Assembly (NCBI GenBank): GCA_022836615.1
Contig: MU405215.1
Span: 372,001 to 436,000 of the forward strand
Length of the DNA: 64,000 bases
Direction of reading: 5' to 3'
Origin: Annulohypoxylon bovei var. microspora
Lineage: Eukaryota; Ascomycota; Sordariomycetes; Xylariales; Hypoxylaceae
The notes under the pieces were generated by a model. The model had not been told where the DNA came from. It ran no database searches and worked only from the letters and a program-made list of their open reading frames with translations. The position numbers were made by a program, and so were the translations under genes. Shown in pieces: positions 35,670-46,915 of this stretch (the first letter of the stretch is position 1; every line of letters starts with the position of its first letter).

Positions 35670-37585
35670 TTAGGAGTACTTACGAATTCCCTCAAGATGT
35701 ACTTGCGGCTCCTCTGCGCCGTCGACGGGGGCCTTCTCCTTCTTCTGTTCTGGGTTCATGAACGGGAATAGCAGCACTTCCTTGATGCTGTAGTTGTTGG
35801 TCAAGAACATGACTAGTCGGTCGATACCTAGACCCCAACCGGCGGTGGGAGGTAGACCGTACTCGAGAGCGTTTAGGAACGTCTCGTCAATCATCTGGGC
35901 CTCGTCGTCACCCTGGTCCTTCTGGCGCGCCTGCTCTTCAAAACGGAGTCGCTGTTCAAACGGTTGGTTCAACTCGGTGTAAGCGTTCGCGATCTCCTTC
36001 TTGCAAACGAAAGCCTCGAATCGCTCAGTTAGACCAGACTTGCTACGGTGGTCCTTAGCTAGCGGAGACATGATCTTGGGGTGCTCAGTAATGAAGGTCG
36101 GGTTGACGGCGGTTTCCTCAATGAACTCGCCAGTCAATCGGTCAAGCATTCTTGCGGTGGTCTGGGGTTCGGGACAAACAACGTTGACCTTCTTCATGAC
36201 TCCCTTGAGCCACTCCCTCGTCTCGTCGGTGTGAAGCTGGTCGCCAGGTGGGAACTTCTCTCCGGTTGCCTCCTCGAGAGCAGGAATCATCTCTACTCGT
36301 CGCCACGGCGCCTCCCAGTTTACGGTGTATATCTCGCCGTGCTGTGTAGTAAATGAGGTTGTGTAACTTCCGGTGAGCTGCTTGACTAAGCCGGAAACAA
36401 GCTCTTCGGTTCGGTGCATGAGATCGTTGAAATCAGCATAGGCTTCGTAGAACTCGCAAGTAGTGAATTCCGGGTTGTGAGTTAAGTCGGCACCTTCGTT
36501 TCGGAACAGACGACCAATTTCGTACACCTTGTCATACTCTCCAACTATCAACATCTTGAGAGGTAGCTCAGGGGCAATTCGCAAGAACACATCCATGTTG
36601 TAATCGTTAAGGTGAGACTCGAAAGGCTTAGCCGTGGCGCCACCAGCAATCTTGTTGAGGATAGGGGTCTCGACCTCTTCGAAACCGGCATCGTCGAGGT
36701 AACGGCGGATGTACTTGATAATCTTGGTGCGGGTACGATAGGTGTTGGCGGTCTTGGGGTTCATGATGAGATCGAGATAGCGCTTGCGGTAGCGCTGTTC
36801 CTGGTCCTTGAATCCGTAGTATTCGTCGGGCAATTGGTGAAGACAAGGCGACAGCAGGATGACCTCAGTCGCAAAGATGGAGAGCTCGCCTTCGCCACCC
36901 TTCTCAAGCTTGGCCTTGGGAGCAGTTCGTCCCGCGTAGCCGATAACTCCGACAATATCACCACGTCGTATGTGGTCGTGTTGCTTCTCAAAAGCAGGTG
37001 CACCATCGCGAACTTCCTGGGCTTGACACATAATTTGGGCCTTGACGCCATTGTTACCTCGGATATCATAAAAGAGAAGCTTGCTGCCGGACGCGCGCTT
37101 GTTGTATATTCTGCCGGCGACTCGCAGAGTTCTAGTCTTGTCATGCTCGCCGGACTTGAGGTGGCCATATTCCTTGGCTAGATTGTTGAGGTCATAATCG
37201 CGGGTGAACTTGTGCGGGTAGGGATAAGGATCCTTGCTCTCGATGAGCTTGGTGATAGCGCGAGATCGTATCTCGAAGTATTGCTAGATTATGTTGGTTA
37301 GTATTAAATGATGCGGTGATAATATGATGAATGATAGGATATGATATATAATATGAGACATGGGATAAATCAGCTAACATTAGGAGTAAGTTCCTTCTCG
37401 TCGGCTTCGGCATCCGTCTTCTTCGCAGCAGGCTTGGGTGGTGCGGCGGCGGCCCTCTCTTGCTTCTTAGCGTCACGTTCGCGCTGCTTCTGTCGCTTCT
37501 TCAACTCTGACTTAGACACCTTCTCTCCAGTAACTTCGTCCAAGTGCAGGTTTGCGACCTGTTCGGTCGGGGCTTGATCTGCCAT
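35670..37585 (-). CDS. KRS1: Cytosolic lysyl-tRNA synthetase
   Basis: Two exons, 37379-37585 and 35670-37283, giving 606 residues. This class IIb synthetase charges tRNA-Lys. The N-terminus is a Lys/Glu/Ala-rich tRNA-binding extension (residues 1-70). The anticodon-binding OB fold follows, with LRVAGRIYNKRASGSKLLFYD. The catalytic core has YRKRYLDLIMN and VETPIL (motif 1), YEIGRLFRNEGADLTHNPEFT near residue 323 (motif 2) and GWGLGIDRLVMFL near 547 (motif 3). The start at 37585 was chosen over an upstream in-frame Met at 37627 because MADQ opens the usual charged extension. The stop at 35670 is not certain: a GTAAGT lies just before it, and splicing could replace the last few residues. Confidence 0.94.
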
Positions 37586-39124
37586 GGTGACTGTATATAT
37601 GGCTAAAAAGGTGTAAAAAGTGCGCAAGTTGAAGGTTGAATTTGGAAGAAGTTATTATTTTTCTCCTTTCGTGTTCCGTGGGGTGTTGATGGCGTACAAA
37701 TGAACTTTGAATTGACCACCCCGCGCAGTTTGAGTTTTAGATTTTTTGTGACTGCGATCGCGGGGTAATTTTTTGAATTGAGTCACTAGTACTCCAATTT
37801 GGCAAATTGCTCATTCGCGTCCGACGCGGGGTATTTCGTCACGTGTATATCAGGTGACGTAGCACCTAGCTTCGGTTGGCATACCTATTACCTAAGCCAT
37901 TAAATTTCAATGCTGCCGGTATCTAGATTCTTTTAGCCAATCACATTGCAAATACCCATATAAGCTTCCCCTATTCTCGTTTGGTTCAATTCCCAGAATG
38001 TAATTCTAACTTGAATTTACCATTTACCATTTACCAAACCTACATCATCGACGTTACACTTTAGGACTTTACATTTTTAATACTCTGTCCGACCATACGC
38101 GTATTCGCAACTTAAAGCAGTCATAAGAAACGAACTTAACCGATGAGAAGTGCACTGTGCACTGCTCATCTCTCTGCGCAAGAGATCTGCAAATAATGGA
38201 TAGGATGAACAGCATCTTCAGCCCACTGCAGGCTTCCATCATCACCATGCACCGCCCCCACAGAGCTGAACACCCCCAGCAATCTGTCAGCTGTAACTGG
38301 CTAGGACAGTTAGCCGGGGTGATGAGGAGATAGTCCTGTTGATCAGCGGCTGATCGACTCGAACTTGGGAAACCGAAATCGGTTTGCTTCAGTTACACGA
38401 CTCATCAATCATTGTTTATGGATTGTATGATCTTATTATGGCTGAGCTCGGCTGGCTGGCTCGATGCTATCAAGTCATCTAGAATTCAGTGAGATTCTTG
38501 GAATTTAACTACGTTCAGTCGTAGTTAATTCGCATTTATCTCCTAGGGTGTCTCGATGTGATAGAGAGCACTTGGTGCGTCAAGGCTACCCGTATCGAGA
38601 TTGGCTCCGCGTCTGTCTGGCGGCAGGATGCCCATTTTCTGGCTCATCACTCCTGAAATCTGTCGAACCCCGGCTCCGCGATCGATGTCGCATACAAAAT
38701 GCCTTGTCAACAAGCCAGCGGGTAGTCTAGACTAATCTATAAACGTTAGATTATACAGCAGGATTATGTATGTCCCTATGCATTCCTTATAGCGAAGCGC
38801 CACGGCGGTAAGCAGCCACCATACTGGCATAGCGGCCTGGAAATACGACAACCTCAAATGCCTTACGCTTCTAGTCTTCCCTCCGTGGGCTGCCAAGTGG
38901 CTGAGAGCTAAGGGTGGCCCTGGTCTCAAGATAGAGAAACAGGGGATATTTGAGAATCTAATATCATTTACCCATCAGCTGAATAAATATTGATCTATAT
39001 ACATCATCTATGTTTACACAATAGCTGGAGAATAGTTAGAGAATGTATGTTAGCATATCATTTACCATACAAAGCTTACTCGGGTACCTCTGTTTTAGAC
39101 GGCTCCTAGGTCGTCAAGATCAGT
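37586..39124. promoter_or_regulatory. 1.5 kb divergent region KRS1 / ankyrin gene
   Basis: Includes the KRS1 promoter and the upstream region of the ankyrin gene. A nearly perfect 29-nt inverted repeat lies at 38142-38170. No gene supported. Confidence 0.45.
38142..38170. repeat. 29-nt near-perfect palindrome
   Basis: A 14-nt arm GATGAGAAGTGCAC, one central T, then its reverse complement with a single mismatch. Confidence 0.75.
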
Positions 39125-40442
39125 ATGAGTTTTGGCGTAGGCTTCGGTGATTTGGTACTCGCCTCCAAGCTAGCCTGGACCGTATATAAGGCGTGTAAAG
39201 ACTCGGGCGAAAACTTCAAGCGTCTATCTAGCGAGGTCGCTTCCTTACACGTCGTACTCAAAGAAACAGAGGACTACATCAACGAATTCTCGGAGCTCGA
39301 CACCTCTCGAGTAAATCGCTTGAACATCCTAACCGATGGATGTAGTGGGACCTTGGCAGACTTGGAGAAACTGCTGAAGTCGTATAATCGTCTCGGAACG
39401 CAGGCCCAGAGGACTTGGGATCGGATGCGTTTCGGGCTAGAAGATTTCGCTGATATTAGATCAAGATTAGTGAGCAATGCGACGCTCTTAACTGCTTTTA
39501 ATAGCTCGCTAGCCAAGTCCGTGATCCCGAATCGCCCGCATCGTCTATATAGCACTAAGTACTAACATTGCATTCAAGCTCATCGACAACGAGAATCGAA
39601 AGAAAATTGAACAAGTTCATCTGCGAAGTGCGTGCCGGATACCGAGAGGGCTCGGTGGTTACCACACCTGATGTCGTTGAAACGATCGAATCACCCGATG
39701 TCTGGGCGCAGCTGCGAAGAGAACTCGAAGACATAGGCATATCTCCTGCCGTCATGGAGGAGAACCATGAGTACATTTCGAACTGGATGAAATCCGTTCT
39801 CTCTCAGGGACTAGCAAGCGAAGAAGAACCTGTCGAGCTAGATCATGCTATCTCTCCTGACTCCGGTTATGGTGGTAGCATTATATCTTCATATGTCGAC
39901 ATGAACACGGCGAACGAAGCGTTTGAATCGGATATGCGAAAAAAACAAGCGGAAAGACCCTTGGACGAAATCTTTAAACCTCTCACCATCGAATCCACCA
40001 CGCCATCGGTAAGGAAGAAGTCTATCACAGACCCTACCAGACTCATCCGGAAGTTCTTCGCGAAGGAGGATGCAATCGTACAAGCGGCTAGCGACGGCGA
40101 TATCGACAAAGTTTCTAAGTTGCTTAGTATTGGGTGTAATGTGAATGCAAGGGATCGATGGGGGTTAGTGAACCTTGCAAAGCTATTTGTGATATATGCT
40201 AATATTAGTCTTTCAGTTGGTCGGCTCTTAGTATGTGTGCATATGGAGGGCATCTTGCTGTCGCCCGCCTCCTTCTTGAGCATGGAGCCGACTTGTATAA
40301 CGTCGACGTCGACGGTGACACACCGATGCAGATTGCGTCAACCCGCGGTCACTCGGAAGTAGCCATTTTATTCGACGAAGTACAAGCTGAGAGAGACCGC
40401 CTAGCTCGGGAACTAGATGCTGAGCCACCAGCAGCGAAATGA
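39125..40442 (+). CDS. Ankyrin-repeat protein with fungal NLR-type N-terminal helical domain
   Basis: Three exons: 39125-39516, 39579-40163 and 40217-40442, giving 400 residues. Intron 1 has a TACTAAC branch site and restores an NSSTTRIERKLNKFI junction. Residues 1-140 (opening MSFGVGFGDLVLASKLAWTV, with YKACKDSGENFKRLSSEVAS) resemble the helical domain found at the N-terminus of many fungal STAND, ankyrin and kinase-like proteins (Helo_like_N type). Residues 140-300 are linker with a Ser/Gly stretch. The C-terminus holds about three ankyrin repeats (AIVQAASDGDIDKVSKLLSIG, WSALSMCAYGGHLAVARLLL, GDTPMQIASTRGHSEVAILF), then an acidic coiled tail. There is no NTPase domain. Such proteins are linked to self/non-self recognition in fungi; for this one, function is unknown. 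Confidence 0.8.
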
Positions 40443-41352
40443 ATTTGCGGTATGTAAAGCAGCAATGGGAGGCCGTTTATCTTTATCATGATCTAGTGGC
40501 ATGCAGGAGGATTTTGGGGATTTATTGTAACATAATAGCGTCAGAAACACTTATTATCTCCTACACCTGCAAGACTTCACCCTTCTGACGCCATCCTGTA
40601 TGAGCTAGTTACACAGTTGGGCATTTGTTACGATTCAGCTGTTGGCGATCATGGAAGGATTTATTTTTGTGTTACTACATGACTCGACCTCACCCTATTG
40701 CCATCCTCTTTTCCCTCCTCTTTTCCCTCCACACGGCACATACATTTACGCCGTAAGCTAGGTATCCCTCCGGTCGATTCTGATTTGACGGAAGTACGAC
40801 AAGTGTAATATTATATCAAGGGATCCATGGTTCAGCCCACTTCCCGTCTTATTTTTGTCCAATGTGACAATCATTTACGTCGTATCCCCATATAATCCCC
40901 CCTAGGACCCACGAGCTCGGCAAATGTGCCAAGCTATTACAGCGTAGCATTAGGTCTAAGAGCCTCCAGGGCTGCTAAAGAATCGTAGGGCTGTTAACTA
41001 CCTAGGTACGATTACTTATCACATAAGCTGCGATTGACGTAGCTGCGCAGTCATATGGGGCAGAGGCTGACACGCCTAGGACTTCGCCTACCAACGATCC
41101 TTCGACTCATGCGCAGCCACATCCGGTCTCTTCAACTCCTTGCCTTATGGAGGGAATTTCCTGTCGTCCACGGAGCCGCAGCACAGCACGGGCCCTAGGG
41201 CTCTTGTGAGCTGGACCCTTATGTAGACTGTTATGGCCGCGCCATAACCCGACGTTGCTTTACGGCATGCTTGCCAAGGATGTGCCTGATTTTTATAGCG
41301 GCCTTGTAGAGCGAACATCGGCATCAGGTAACGAATGTGATAATTCACCAGA
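40443..41352. promoter_or_regulatory. Spacer ankyrin gene to ABC transporter
   Basis: A 910-nt tandem spacer. It may hide a 5' exon of the ABC gene, because the annotated ABC N-terminus lacks a signal peptide. No exon with convincing borders was found. A duplicated TTTTCCCTCC tract lies near 40710. Confidence 0.45.
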
Positions 41353-44300
41353 ATGTCCACCCAGCAACTTACCCAGAACGATCTTGCTATCCCGCAGGAC
41401 CCCTTCTTGCCGCAAGATGACCCTTTGGGGCCGGTCTTCCTCGATTCCCAGGCATGCCTCTGCGCTCTGCGAGGGACGAATCATGTTCGTAGCGGTGAGG
41501 GCGCATGGGAATGTATAGGGAACCAGACGCAGGGTGTATACCAAGTGACGACGGGGAAATGGTTCAACAACATAGGCGGTGGCACTTTACGGGATGGCCT
41601 CGGAATATCAGACGCGTCGAATACTCCCGATACCAGCAAAGCTTTAATGTATAATAATGGCTCGAGTTCCTTGGTTGACGTCGTTTCCAGCGAGCTCAGT
41701 GTATGGGACCAAGCCTGCACCGGACAGAATCATTCGTCGTTCTCGACATCTTACTATAGGGCAACGGCCGCAGTCCAGAAAGATGAGACTCCTATCGACG
41801 CAGCGCCCTGTTGGCGACCCGGAGCGATTCCCATACAGATACAAGAGGTGGCAGACTGGGAGACAAATGGATGTAATGAGGGTTTTCTATGTAAGATAGA
41901 AGTCTAAACATACCTTAAGACTTCTAGAAGACATACTAATAACCGAGTTCAGGTACTAATAATACGGTTAACTCGTTACCACAATTCTGTCCTCCCATTA
42001 CGGATTGTCAGATAGCGAGGTTGGCAGGCTTTACGTGCTCGTTCGGTGGTAAAAACATGGGAATGGGACCTTTCGAACCTGTAGTATGCCAACAAGGGTG
42101 GTACTGTCCAACTGCTTCTAATGGCACAGAAATAATCCGATGTCCAACTGGCACGTACTGCCAACCCGGCGCTTCTACACCCACACCATGCAGCGTTGGA
42201 AGTTGGTGCCCGGAGGGCTCGACGTACGACACATTCGTGATACCAGTCATCATCCTAATTATCGTCGACATCCTCGTCGCGGTCGTGTTCCTGTGGTATT
42301 TCCTTCGCAAACGTTTCTTCAGGAGCCGCGAACAGACGATCAATGGCGTGCGTAAGGAGAAAACAATCCTCAAGAGGTCTACAACCGGTTACAAGGAGAT
42401 CCCGCTGGAATCGGACCACGAGATGCTCCCGATGCAAGCCACCTACGTGCCATCTCGAGATGCGTGGACCGGTTTCGAGGCCGCGCTCGACTTCCCCACA
42501 CCTCGCAGTTCGACGTTGGACATGCCCGACAGCGGGTTCTCACCCCAGCTCAGAGCCTTCGTCGAGTCTATGAGGAGAGCAACCGACGGTGCACGTTTCG
42601 GTTTGTCGTTTGCGTATTCCAATCTCAGCTTCCAACCCAAGGGAAATCCGAAACCGATTCTTCAGAATGTCTCCGGGTCTATCGAACGTGGGTCTCTAAC
42701 CGCGGTCATGGGTGGTTCCGGAGCTGGAAAGAGTACGTTTGTCAACGTGCTGATGGGCAAAGTGACGAACACCGGCGGCACCGTCATGATCAACAATGTG
42801 CCCGGGAAGATCAAGAAATACAAGAAGCTCATCGGCTACGTGCCGCAGGACGATATTGTGCTACCTGAATTAACGGTTTACGAGAATATTCTCCATTCGG
42901 CGAGGATACGCTTGCCTCGCGCTTGGAAGGATGTCGACATCCAAGCACACGTCAACTCGGTCATCGACTGCCTGGAACTGTCCCACGTCCGCGACTCCTT
43001 GGTCGGCAGCGTGGGGAAGCCCGTGATCAGCGGCGGCCAGCGGAAGCGAGTGAGCATCGGCATGGAGCTCGCCGCGGCGCCCATGGCCATCTTCCTCGAC
43101 GAGCCCACGAGCGGCCTCGACGCGACGGCCGCGAGCTCGATCATGCGCACGCTCAAGGCCATCGCGCGCCTCGGCATCTCCGTCATCGTCATCATCCACC
43201 AGCCGCGCATGGAGATCTTCGAGATGCTCGACGACCTCATCCTATTAGCCAACGGCCAGATCATCTACGAGGGCCCCGAGGCCGGCGTCCGCGACTTCTT
43301 CGCCAACGTCGGCTTCCAGTTCCCCCAGCACAGCAACTTCGGCGACGTCGTCACCGACATCGTCACCGGCAACGGCCGCGCCTACAAGCGCTCCGGCGAC
43401 ATCTCCAAGGACTCGCTCATCGCGAACTGGGCCCAGTCCCGCGAGAACTCCTCCATCAAGGAGAAGCACGCCTCCATGCGCTACTCGCGCACCTCCATCG
43501 CCGAGAACAACAGCAAGAACCGCGAGCTGCTGCGGACGCGGGGCGCGCCGCGCTGGAAGCAGCTCTGGCTGTGCCTCGCGCGCGCCATGCTGCAGCAGTG
43601 GCGCGCCCGCACCGCCTTCTGCTTCGAGATGGGCCTGGCCTCCATCGCCGGGCTGCTGCTGGGCCTGGCCCAGAACTCGAAGAAGGGCGTGCTGTTCACG
43701 GGCATCTACAACGAGCCGTACGAGGTGCTGTCGCTGGCCACCGACGTCAAGTCCGTGCCCGAGCTCGCGCTCCTGACGGCCATCGCCATCGGGCTCGTGG
43801 CCGCGGCCCCCGGCGTGCGCGTCTTCTCCGAGGAGATGCTGCTGTACCGGCGGGAGGCGGAGGCGGGGCACTCGCGCGCGGCGTACTTCCTGGCGAAGAA
43901 CCTGTCGGTGCTGTTCCGCATGGTGTTCGGGTGCATGCACTTCACGACGCTGCTGATGATCCTGGCGGTGCCGATCATCAGCTGGGGCACGGCGTTCCTG
44001 GCCAACCTCGTGTACTTCTACTGCATCTACGGGCTGGCGAGCTGCATCAGCATGGTGGCGCGGCGCGAGGACGCGCCGCTGATCGCGACGATGATCAGCC
44101 TCATCGTCGGCATCCTGTGCGGCGCCGCGCCGCCGCTCGCCAGCGTCATCGGCTGGCACATGGAGTGGCTCTGGCGCGCCTCCCCCGGCACCTGGCTCGC
44201 CGAGCTGTACTTCGGCCAGCTGGTCGAGCCCTTCCGCTACCTGTATAACGTGGACCTGGCCGCGCAGCAGGTCGGCTTCCGTCTCGACTGGAACTGGCGC

Positions 44301-44387
44301 AATATAGGCATCATGATGGCGATCGGGACGGTGTACAGGGTCCTTGCTTACTTGGGGTTGCTGGTGGGAAATAGACTGCGCTTATAG
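41353..44387 (+). CDS. ABCG-type half-transporter with Cys-rich extracellular domain
   Basis: Two exons, 41353-41890 and 41953-44387, giving 990 residues. The splice joins NEGFLC to TNNTVNSLPQFC. The N-terminal 270 residues form a Cys-rich ectodomain (PIDAAPCWRPGA, CQQGWYCPTASNG, CPTGTYCQPGAS, CSVGSWCPEGS). A first membrane helix (VIPVIILIIVDILVAVVFLW, about 275-296) follows. The nucleotide-binding domain has Walker A GGSGAGKST (about 432), signature VISGGQRKRVS (about 538), Walker B AIFLDEPTSGLD and a switch His in IIIHQPR. A six-helix membrane domain fills residues about 715-985. This is the Adp1/White-Brown type, usually lipid or small-molecule exporters. No signal peptide is present on this start, so a 5' exon is probably missing. 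The 3' two-thirds are extremely GC-rich. Confidence 0.88.
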
Positions 44388-45052
44388 AGCTAATATAGGG
44401 CGCTTAGGTACATGCATTACCCCCTTATACATACGGCGGTAGGCGGGATATACATTGAATGGTTGGGGAGGTATATATTATCATATTATTGTATGGATAA
44501 TTAGGTAACTTATTGCGAAGAATTGGAAAGGATTCAAAAGCATTTCAATTGTATATAACTCCTATTAAACGGACTCTTTCGAAACTAGAGCTGGTCGGAC
44601 ATGGCTGAACTTATCAGGAATGTAGAATCAGTGCTTCATACCAAGGCCTCTAGGGCTTTACATTCATGCGTGATACAGCAGGGTTACAGCGGAGCTAGGC
44701 CGTGATAAGGCGTTCAGGCCTAGAATATAGGAGCTGAATATAGTAGCTAGAAGCCAAGCATTAGCTGCAGTCTGTCTCCTCCAGTGCAGCATTAGTCCCG
44801 TACTACGCCGGCGGATTCCGTATGAAGTATGTAGAATCTGCCTTGTAAACTGCCTTGATCATTCCCCATGCTTAACAATGGTATCCACGAGATAATTACG
44901 TTTAGAAATTGAAGCGAAGACATATGTTTATCATGGCTTTATCACTAAGCGATTCCCTGTTTATGAGTCGTTGCAAAGACTATCTGGATTTATAAGGAAA
45001 CAATCGTTGAAGACTATACCTTTAAGTGAGATTGACAACGTGGTTGTAAAAC
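44388..45052. promoter_or_regulatory. Spacer ABC transporter to amine oxidase
   Basis: A 665-nt AT-rich tandem spacer, the likely promoter of the amine oxidase. No gene seen. Confidence 0.45.
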
Positions 45053-46733
45053 ATGGCGACGAATAGCTATAGCGACAAAAGGCCTCACGTAGGCATTGTA
45101 GGCGCTGGCATCTCCGGACTTCGATGCGCAGATATTCTCTTGAACCACGGCTTCAAGGTAACGATACTCGAAGCTAGGAATAGAATTGGCGGGAGGGTAA
45201 GTGAGTTCCTCAAACTATTAAAACGGCAACTAATTAGGTGGCCTAGATCTGCCAATCCGACGAGCTGGGCTATACGGTTGACATGTAATTCAATCACGCA
45301 CCCTAAAGATTTTCTTCAAAGAAGAGACATCTCAGTTAAAATCTGACCAACACCAGTGGCCCGAATTGGATTCACACCTGGGACAGCGGCGACGTTCATC
45401 CCATTCTCAAGCTCGCCATCGAGACCAAGACGCCCCTGCACCATTGGAACGAAAAACAACTCATCTATGATTCATCTGGTAATAAAATTCCGGATGAGAA
45501 GACCGAAAGGCTCACTACTCTCCTCTGGGAGATAATCGAAAAGGCCTTCAAGACTAGCGCCGCGGCGAAGGAGAAGGATGGAGGGAAGAGTATCCCGCGA
45601 GAAGAGTCTTTGTATGATTTCATCAGCAAGAGAGCTGCTGAGGAGCTGCAGGACGAGGATGAAAGACGGATTCTTGTCCAGATGAGTGAGATGTGGGGTG
45701 CATATGTCGGCGAGCCTGTCTGGAAACAGAGTCTGAGGTTTGCTTGGATGGAGGAGTGCTGCGGAGGAGGTAAGACTATTCATGAGAGAATGAGAAAGGT
45801 AATTCAGCAACTAACTAGAACACAGAGGAGGTCTTCGTGGAGTCAAATTACTCCGCGATTCTAGATAGAATCTCAAAAACAGCTCGCGAACAGTCTGAGA
45901 TCGTACTCAGCTCCAAAATTATCTCGGTCAATGCCCCGGAAAACAAGTCCTCGGACCAGAAAGTAAACTTACAAACAGAAGGCGGGAAAGAATACACGTT
46001 CGACCAAGTCGTGATGACGACTCCACTCGGCTGGCTGCAGAAAAATATATCCTGCTTCCAACCACCTCTACCCCCTCGCCTCACCTCCGCTATCCACAGC
46101 CTAAAGCTATCTCAGCTCGAGAAAGTCTTCATAACCTTCCCATCCGCATTTTGGATTTCAGATTCAACCACGGATTCCTTCCCAGCCTACACGAACTGGC
46201 TCACGCCCTCCTACGCACACGACACCAACCCGCACTCCTGGCCCCAGGAGATCTGGAACCTAGCCGCCTTCGCCGCGCCGAACAGCCACCCCACCATTCT
46301 ATTCTACCTGTACGGGGACTGCTCGCGCCACATCGTCAACTCGATCCACGGCAAGCCACCGCGCGAGAAATTCGCCTTTCTCCGAGACTTCTTCCTCCCC
46401 TACTACTCCCGACTACCCGGCTTCGCCGCCGACACCGAGTCCTGCGCTCCTAAGGCGATCCTGGCAACCGAGTGGCTCAAGGACGACCTGTGCGGCAATG
46501 CGAGCTACTGCAACTTCCAGGTCGGCGTCGAGGAGGCGGACGGGGATATCCTGGCCCTCCGCCGGGGCTGCGGCGACCGCGGGCTGTGGTTTTGCGGCGA
46601 GCACGCGGCGCCGTTCGAGGAGTGCGGGACTGTTGCTGGTGCGTATCTCTCGGGCGAGTCGGTTGGCGAGAAGCTTGTTGCGCTGTATAAGGGGGAGTCT
46701 ACGGCCGCGGAAGAAGAGGGTAAGAATCTTTGA
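45053..46733 (+). CDS. FAD-dependent amine oxidase (polyamine/monoamine oxidase-like)
   Basis: Four exons: 45053-45196, 45247-45284, 45357-45769 and 45826-46733, giving 500 residues. The Rossmann motif is at residues 13-48 (VGIVGAGISGLRCADILL, then ILEARNRIGGR). The 38-nt second exon, read from the acceptor after GGCCTAG, supplies ICQSDELGYTVD, and exon 3 begins GPNWIHTW, as in polyamine oxidases. The C-terminal FAD block is GLWFCGEHAAPFEECGTVAG, AYLSGESVGEKL. The enzyme would oxidise primary or secondary amines, giving aldehyde and H2O2; the substrate cannot be told. No signal peptide or PTS1 is seen (ends EEGKNL). It is convergent with a GMC oxidoreductase 182 nt away. Confidence 0.87.
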
Positions 46734-46915
46734 ATATACTGCATAGTCTTACATACGAAAAGGAAAAGGCGCTCGTGCGAGCTAGGGTATCTAGGGTATC
46801 TAAATACATAGAAGAGGAGTGAAGACAGAAAAGAAAAGTCCTGGGTATCATGGCATCTAGCCACTTTGTCCCCTATTTACACCCCCTACGTCCGCCAGCG
46901 TATATAAAAACATAT

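Noticed and set aside
43245..44159. 304-residue minus-strand frame opposite ABCG
   Set aside because: Antisense shadow produced by high GC at third positions; no recognisable domain.
42923..44248. 441-residue plus-strand frame overlapping the ABCG gene
   Set aside because: Arg/His/Ala-rich shadow of a very GC-rich coding exon in another frame. The ABCG frame has all the motifs.
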